Shown piece by piece: positions 58,543-64,000 of a stretch of 64,000 nt of DNA. Origin of the DNA: Porpolomopsis calyptriformis (lineage: Eukaryota; Basidiomycota; Agaricomycetes; Agaricales; Hygrophoraceae). Within the stretch, counting starts at the first letter, position 1. The number at the start of each line of letters is the position of its first letter. The position numbers and the translations under genes are program-made. The DNA is taken from NCBI GenBank assembly GCA_951640195.1, contig OX621170.1, positions 1,860,001 to 1,924,000 of the forward strand, read 5' to 3'. The notes under the pieces were generated by a model. It was not told the DNA's origin, searched no databases, and saw only the letters and a list, made by a program, of their open reading frames with translations.

Positions 58543-58911
58543 TGTCACGGACGCTTTTTTCCTTTTTCTTTTTAGTCATACTTGATTAGTCTCCATTCCA
58601 TTCATCCTTCCGCTTTACCGCTTTATATATAGAGACTGACCACATGTACCTTCCTTCCGACTCTTCACAAGTCACATTCTGTTTCCGCTATTCTTTCTGT
58701 GACTCTTCACAAGTCACATTCCATATTCCGCTTTGTAATTGTCTATACGACTGACTCATGCTGACTCAGGTAGTTAGTATATAAAGCCTGATCTCTAGTC
58801 AGTAGGTTAAGTTCGATTCCTAGTTAGCTCCCCCACTCTTTAGTCAAATTTATATTCCTTATCAGCCCCTCCAACGCGAGAAGTAAAACCTCCGACTACC
58901 GAATCATAACA
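58543..58911 (+). repeat. 5' LTR of D
   Basis: 369 bp, TGTCACGGAC to AATCATAACA. TATATAAA at 58778-58785, predicted start near 58809. Confidence 0.9.
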
Positions 58912-58912
58912 A

Positions 58913-58923
58913 GAATTGAACTT
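58913..58923 (+). promoter_or_regulatory. Self-complementary primer-binding site of D
   Basis: GAATTGAACTT pairs with AAGTTCGATTC in the LTR (58809-58819) at 10 of 11 positions. The exception is a G-U pair that CpG decay in the primer site would explain. Confidence 0.6.
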
Positions 58924-59086
58924 CCTTCTTGTGCACCAAACCACTTCCACTCTGGATCCCGCTGAAGACTTAACAAGGTCAATCTTTTCATCTGCGGATT
59001 CAGATACTCCCTTTCAACCCATAGTATTCCAAACCCCTGCACAATCCATCATCCCCCTTTCCCCCTCATCATCATCGCTAACATCA

Positions 59087-60520
59087 ATGTCTCAAACATC
59101 TCAACAAGAGTATGAAGCCAATCAAACCATTCCCACACCGGGACCCAGCAACATTCCCCCCACCATTCAAGAAGAAGAAGAAGATGTTGTCCCATTTAAC
59201 ATGGAACAAGAGCTCAAAGATCTGAGAGCACAAATCGACCAGTTCCGTGGCTGGTATTATAACGAGGTCGACGTCAACGATGAACTTCGTAAAGAGCTAA
59301 AAGCCCTCAAAGAAGGTCGACAAGAAGAATTTGAACCAGCCACCCCTCCCCCACGATGACAATCTATGCTTCGGGGACCTGGGCTTTCCCCATCAAACCC
59401 TTTCGTTTACGCCCCAAGAAGAACTCAGTCTGTCCAACCCCCTTTCCAACCATCCTTTCCCACTGACCCTCAACCAACTACCCAAATGACTGCTCCCCCT
59501 ATACTTCCTGCCCCTACCAAAATCAAAATTGCCGATCTGACTGAATACGATGGAACCCCTGAGAAGCTAGAGGACTTCATTCACCAATGTCGACTCAACT
59601 TTGTGGTTAAAGACTACAATGACAAACAGAAGGTCATCTATACGCTCTCCTATCTTGGTGACGGCAACCCACGGGCTTGGGGACGACTGTTTACGGAAAC
59701 GGTTGATGGAACGAGGAACTATGTATGGAACTACGCAACATTTTTGGACGAATTTCGAGAAGCATTTGGAAGGATCAACCCAGCGGCGAAAGCGTGGATC
59801 GAGCTAGAAAAAGTGAAGATGACAGGAACAATAGAAGACTACAACCTTCGGTTCATGCAGCACACGACAAGAACTGAGTACAACGAGGCCACCCTTCTTC
59901 GGTTTTACAAAGCCAGACTCCCCCAGCCAATCCGAACACGGATTTACTCGATGGATAATATGCCGTCAACTTTGCTGGATTGGATGACGAAAGCGGCCCA
60001 ATTCGAAGAACAGTACCAGGAACAACGAGCCGAACAAGCATTGTGGTCAAGTCGAGATCAAAAAGGAAAGAAGTCCGAAGCCAAATCGAATCCCCGAGGA
60101 AACCCTTCCCGCTCCACCATCACTACTTCATCCCCGATTAAACAAGAATTGAAAGAAGCCTCTCTCAAAACTGCAAAACGAGACAACTCCTCCATTACTT
60201 GCTACAACTGTGGCAAAAAAGGACACTACGCCAACGAATGTCGAAGCCCACGCGCTGAAGACGTTCCGGCACATCAAGAGACCTCAACTTCTACTCGAGG
60301 AAAAGGAGGAAATCGCGGTTGAGGTAAAGGACGAAATGTCCGAACGATCAATCGGGTCGACACAGAAGAATCGGAAGTGCGGATCGAGGAAGTACCAGAG
60401 GACGACGAGAAAGAGAAAAGGATGGCAAAGGACGACCTGAAGGATATGGGAATCGCGAATTGGGACAAGGAGAGATGGGCTGTGCTAGCTCGAGCGTTAA
60501 AAGAGCAAAAGGATTTTTAG
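59087..60520 (+). pseudogene. gag: Gag of D (two nonsense codons)
   Basis: ATG 59087 (MSQTSQQEYE) is the first in-frame start. An acidic coiled-coil-like stretch (MEQELKDLRAQIDQF) is followed by the capsid-like domain, the knuckle CYNCGKKGHYANEC (near 60190) and a basic tail. The frame ends at TAG 60518, just after GGATTTT. TGA codons at 59357 and 60320 fit CGA decay. Otherwise it is colinear with A2 gag. Confidence 0.87.
60511..60517 (+). promoter_or_regulatory. -1 frameshift site GGATTTT (D)
   Basis: Gag AAG GAT TTT TAG. The -1 frame reads GGA TTT TTA GTC into pol. Confidence 0.75.
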
Positions 60521-63500
60521 TCTGGCCAAGTGCTAAAAGCCCAAGCACTTTGGCTGTGTCCCATGTATGTGTACCACCATCTATGAAAAGTTTTCGTTTT
60601 CTTGGCACACTTGAACAGGGCAAAGGCGCTCTCGAATTCTATCTTTGGATCACGAGTGCCGACAATCTTCGACGAGTGGCTATCATAGCACTCATTGACT
60701 CTGGCACCTCAGGGAATTTTATTGACAAAGCATTCATTCATCAAATGGAGATATCGACCTATCCGTTGGATGAGGTTATACCAGTATGAAACGCTGATGG
60801 TTCCGAGAACCGAGGAGGTCCTATCACACACGACACAGACCTGTTTATTGAGGCACCAGATCTATCTTTTCGAGAACGAATACGGTTGGAGGTCACCAAC
60901 TTAGGAAGAAAACAACAGGTCATCCTCAGCTTCCCATGGCTCTTGCGACACAACCCCACCATCAATTGGACAAAAGGCACCTTAACCTTCGCGTCTGGTG
61001 ACACGCTGTTCAGTAGTATGCGAGTCGGAGTGTTGCCCCCACAGGAAGAACTCTACGTCTTTGATTCGAGTCTGAAACATGACTCCTTTATCCGCTTGGT
61101 TGGAGTTGACCACTCCCGACCAGTTTCCATCGAGGAGGACATCAAATCCTTTATTCCCAGTCGTTACCACAATTTCTGGCGTGTTTTCCATACTGCAGAA
61201 TTCGACAAACTTCCTCCTCAACGTCCCTTTGATCATGCGATCAACCTCTACCCGAACACCAAATTTCAAGTCGGAAAACTCTATCCCCTTTCCCCCTACG
61301 AACAGGTGGAACTTAATAAGTTTATTGACGAAAATCTCAGAACAGGTCAGATACGCCCATCGAAATCGCCGCAAGCTGCTCCTTTCTTCTTTGCAAAAAA
61401 GGCTAAAGAGATCAACGCCAAAGGTCTCAGTGCTGGTCTATGTCCCATCCAGGACTATCGCTATATCAACTCAAAGACCATTCCTGATCATTACCCCCTT
61501 CCCCTTTTGTCGGAAATCCTCCAAGTACCGAAGCTTGCCACTGCTTCGCTCTTCACCGTTATCGATATTCGATGGGGATTTAACAACATACGACTCAAGG
61601 AAGGCGACGAATGGAAAGCGGCTTTTATCACCAATCGAGGACTCTTTGAACCGACCGTTATGTTCTTTGGACTACGAAATTCCCCAGCATCTTTTCAACG
61701 AATGATAGACGTTCTCTTCAAACCCATCTTGGACTCTGGCTGTGTCCACATTTACATTGACGACATTCTCATCATGGGCGACACCCCCGAAGAAATTCGC
61801 CACTGGACCGACGAAACACTCAAACTCATGGAGAAAAACCAATTGTCCGCCAAACCCGTCAAATGTCAAATGGAGAAGACCTCTGTTACCTATCTTGGTA
61901 CAATCATCAGCAAGGGTCAACTTGCTATCAATCCAAAAAAGGTGGATGCCATTGTTAATTGGCCGACACCCCAAAAACTGTGAGATCTCCAATCCTTCCT
62001 TGGCACTACCAACTTTTGGTGCCGTTATATCAAAGCTTCTCCTCAGTCGTTCGTCCCCTCTGTGGCCTTTTACGAAAAGACCAACCTTGGGATTGGTCTT
62101 TTTTGTGTCAAAAAGCCTTTGAACAACTCAAACATCTTGTCACTACAGCCCCTGTCCTTCTTACCCCGCGGCCAGACCTTCCTTACCTCTTGGAGACCGA
62201 TGCCTCTGATTTCGGTATTGGCGCGGTCTTATCTCAAAAACACGACAATGGTTGGCACCCTGTTGGCTTTTTCTCGAAGTCCTTACTCCCTGCCGAGTAC
62301 AACTATCCTACCCATGATCTAGAGATGCTTGCGATCATCACTTCCCTCAAGTATTGGCGCTATCTTTTAGAGGGTGCAAGGGATACTGTATTGATAAAAA
62401 CGGACAATTTAGCGCTCAAATATTTCATGCAGAACAGATCCCTCTCCAGATGACAAGCATGTTGGATGGAATTCTTAGGCAGATTCAACTTCAAAATCGA
62501 GTATTCCCCTGGAGTCAAGAACAAAGCCAATGGACTCTCTCGCCGACCCAATCACCGTCATACAGGAAAAGAAGAATTAGAAGGCCAAGCCCTCCTCCCT
62601 CCCGAACGTTTTATCAATGCTATCATTTCCATGTCTGAACCCTCCTTCATGTCAGGACTTCGCTTCCCCGACTTCGATCAAATCCCAGAGGACATTCGCA
62701 TCAAACTATCCAATCCCTCTTCTGGCTACTCCTTCACTGATGGAATTGTGAGAGATGCAGGAGATCGTATTGTCGTGCCAGCGGACGTATCGCTACGCAC
62801 AGAGATAATTTGATTGACCCACTCCCTACCCCATGGAGGCCATCCTGGAATTGAGAAGACATGTGAGCTTGTGTTGCGGAACTACACCTGGAGTAGTGCT
62901 GCCCCTGACATCCGTGTATTTGTATCATCCTGTCCGACCTGCCAACAAGTCAAGCTTTATCCTTCAAAGCCTGCAGGTCTCCTGGAACCCATTCCCCCTT
63001 TGTCTCGACCTTGGGAAGAAATCACTGCCGATCTAATTGTGGAACTCCCCCAATCGTCAGGCTACGATGCTGTCTTAGTCGTTGTTGATCGCTTTACCAA
63101 ACGCGTTCACTTTATCCCGACGACTTCGAATATTTCAGCAGAAGGAGTCGCAAAACTCTTTAGGGACAACATATGGAAACACCACGGCTGGCCAAAGAAG
63201 ATCATAACCAATTGAGGAACTCAATTTGCTTCCAAATTCGCGAAAGCTCTCAACACCTATTTGGGAATCATTTCCGGTCTATCCACCACTTATCATCCCC
63301 AAACCGATGGTCAAACGGAACGTACCAATCAAGAACTTGAACAATACCTTCGTTTATATACCAATTTTATGCAAGACGATTGGTCCAACTGGCTATCCCC
63401 AGCTGAATTCGCGTATAATAACCGACAACACTCCTCAACGAAACACACTCCCTTTTACCTTGATACTGGCCAACATCCCTTCGTCCCATCTATTCCCGTG

Positions 63501-64000
63501 ACCCCTACTCCCAACCCCACAGCAGATGCCTTTCACGATCATCTCACAGAAGCCCATGAAGAAGCCACAAAAGCTCTGGAAACAACAGCCGAAACCATGA
63601 AACGCTTCGCAGATCGCAAACGGAAAGATACCCAACTCCAAATAGGTCAATTTGTTTATCTTGATACCCGTAACTTAAAAACAGGTCGTCCAACCCTCAA
63701 ACTTGATGTCCAATGCACTGGGCCATTCAAAGTTCTAGAAAGAATTGGAAAAGTCTCTTATCGCCTAGCCCTTCCCTTATCATGGAAAATACACGACGTC
63801 TTTCACGTTTCACTCCTGAGACCCACTAACATTAACTCCGATCTCCACCTAGAGGAAGTAGATGATAATCTCTGCCCACCTCCAGATGTCATTCAAGAGA
63901 AAGAAGAATATGAGGTCGAACAAATTCTCCAACACCACGGGTCTACCCGACATTGTACATATTTGGTCAAATGGGTCGGCTATCCCATTGAAGAAGCAAC
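60511..64000 (+). pseudogene. pol: Pol of D (protease-RT-RNase H-integrase-chromodomain)
   Basis: Protease has ALIDSGTSGNFID (near 60690). RT keeps YIDDILIM (near 61752). A one-base deletion near 62035 shifts the frame between RT and RNase H. RNase H has ETDASDFGIG. Integrase has HHCC (GGHPGIEKT, CPTCQQVK) and its core, where a motif reads ITN*GTQF in place of ITDRGTQF. The chromodomain (EYEVEQIL, YLVKWVGY) runs to the window end. TGA codons at 60787, 61981, 62451, 62811 and 63213 all fit CGA decay. Confidence 0.88.

Larger units (their letters stand above)
58543..64000 (+). mobile_element. Ty3/Gypsy element D, 5' part to chromodomain (runs off the window)
   Basis: The 5' LTR, primer site, gag and nearly all of pol are present on the plus strand. 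It is inserted in integrase of C after CCAAG (58538-58542). That pentamer should recur after the 3' LTR outside the window. D and D' are the same family. Confidence 0.92.

Noticed and set aside
24298..64000. Alternative genetic code reading TGA as arginine
   Set aside because: Intact frames here end in TGA at expected places (A2 gag at 35520), copies differ CGA/TGA, and CpG decay explains the pattern.

Overview
The window looks like a chromosome segment from a filamentous fungus, most likely a basidiomycete. The evidence is introns of about 50-80 bp with GT..AG ends, chromodomain Ty3/Gypsy elements, a Helitron-type PIF1 helicase, a pogo-like transposase with a CENP-B-type DNA-binding region, and an exact Zn(II)2Cys6 cluster. 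Almost all of it is transposon. I see no rRNA, tRNA or CRISPR, and no confidently functional host gene.

Layout. Positions 1-3532 hold the 3' part of Gypsy family E, with an unusually long 1.7 kb LTR, inserted into a decayed Helitron helicase (3533-5397). A degraded multi-exon gene of unknown function (6268-7763) and a small minisatellite follow. Family F (8622-20101, minus strand, TSD GCTGC) is complete but dead. It holds a solo LTR (G, TSD GCCTG), itself split by a pogo transposon with 23-bp TIRs and a TA target site, and also a solo LTR of family E (TSD TCACG). Another E solo LTR (20240-21946, TSD CCTCC) follows. From 21973 on, five levels of insertion can be unpacked by matching target-site duplications: D' is cut by C (24298); C is cut by A1 (26555-56793, TSD CATAC); A1 is cut by B (29636-52915, TSD ATCTA); B is cut by A2 (30498-37480, TSD ACTGC) and by H (37790-46791, TSD TCGT). 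C is cut again by D (58543 to beyond the window).

How the elements work. Families A, B, C, D, F and H join gag to pol by a -1 frameshift at GGGTTTT or GGATTTT. Families A, B, C, D and F appear to self-prime reverse transcription in the way known from Tf1: 11-14 nt just after the 5' LTR are complementary to the predicted transcript start, 31-34 nt downstream of the TATA box. H instead has a tRNA-type primer site. Families A, D and F carry a third, coiled-coil-like ORF after pol.

Most striking are two intron-containing genes placed antisense inside retrotransposons. (1) A 237-codon, three-exon gene with a zinc-knuckle-like motif and its own TATA box lies in the U3 of the family E LTR. It is present in all three LTR copies with identical exon lengths and is intact in one. 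(2) A 473-codon, four-exon gene with a long charged helix and a Zn(II)2Cys6 cluster lies inverted between pol and the 3' LTR of H. Antisense placement lets introns survive retrotransposition.

Decay is dominated by C-to-T change at CpG. Nearly all nonsense codons are TGA where related copies have CGA. LTR pairs differ mainly at CpG, often as reciprocal CA/TG pairs, and RT and integrase catalytic aspartates have been lost the same way.
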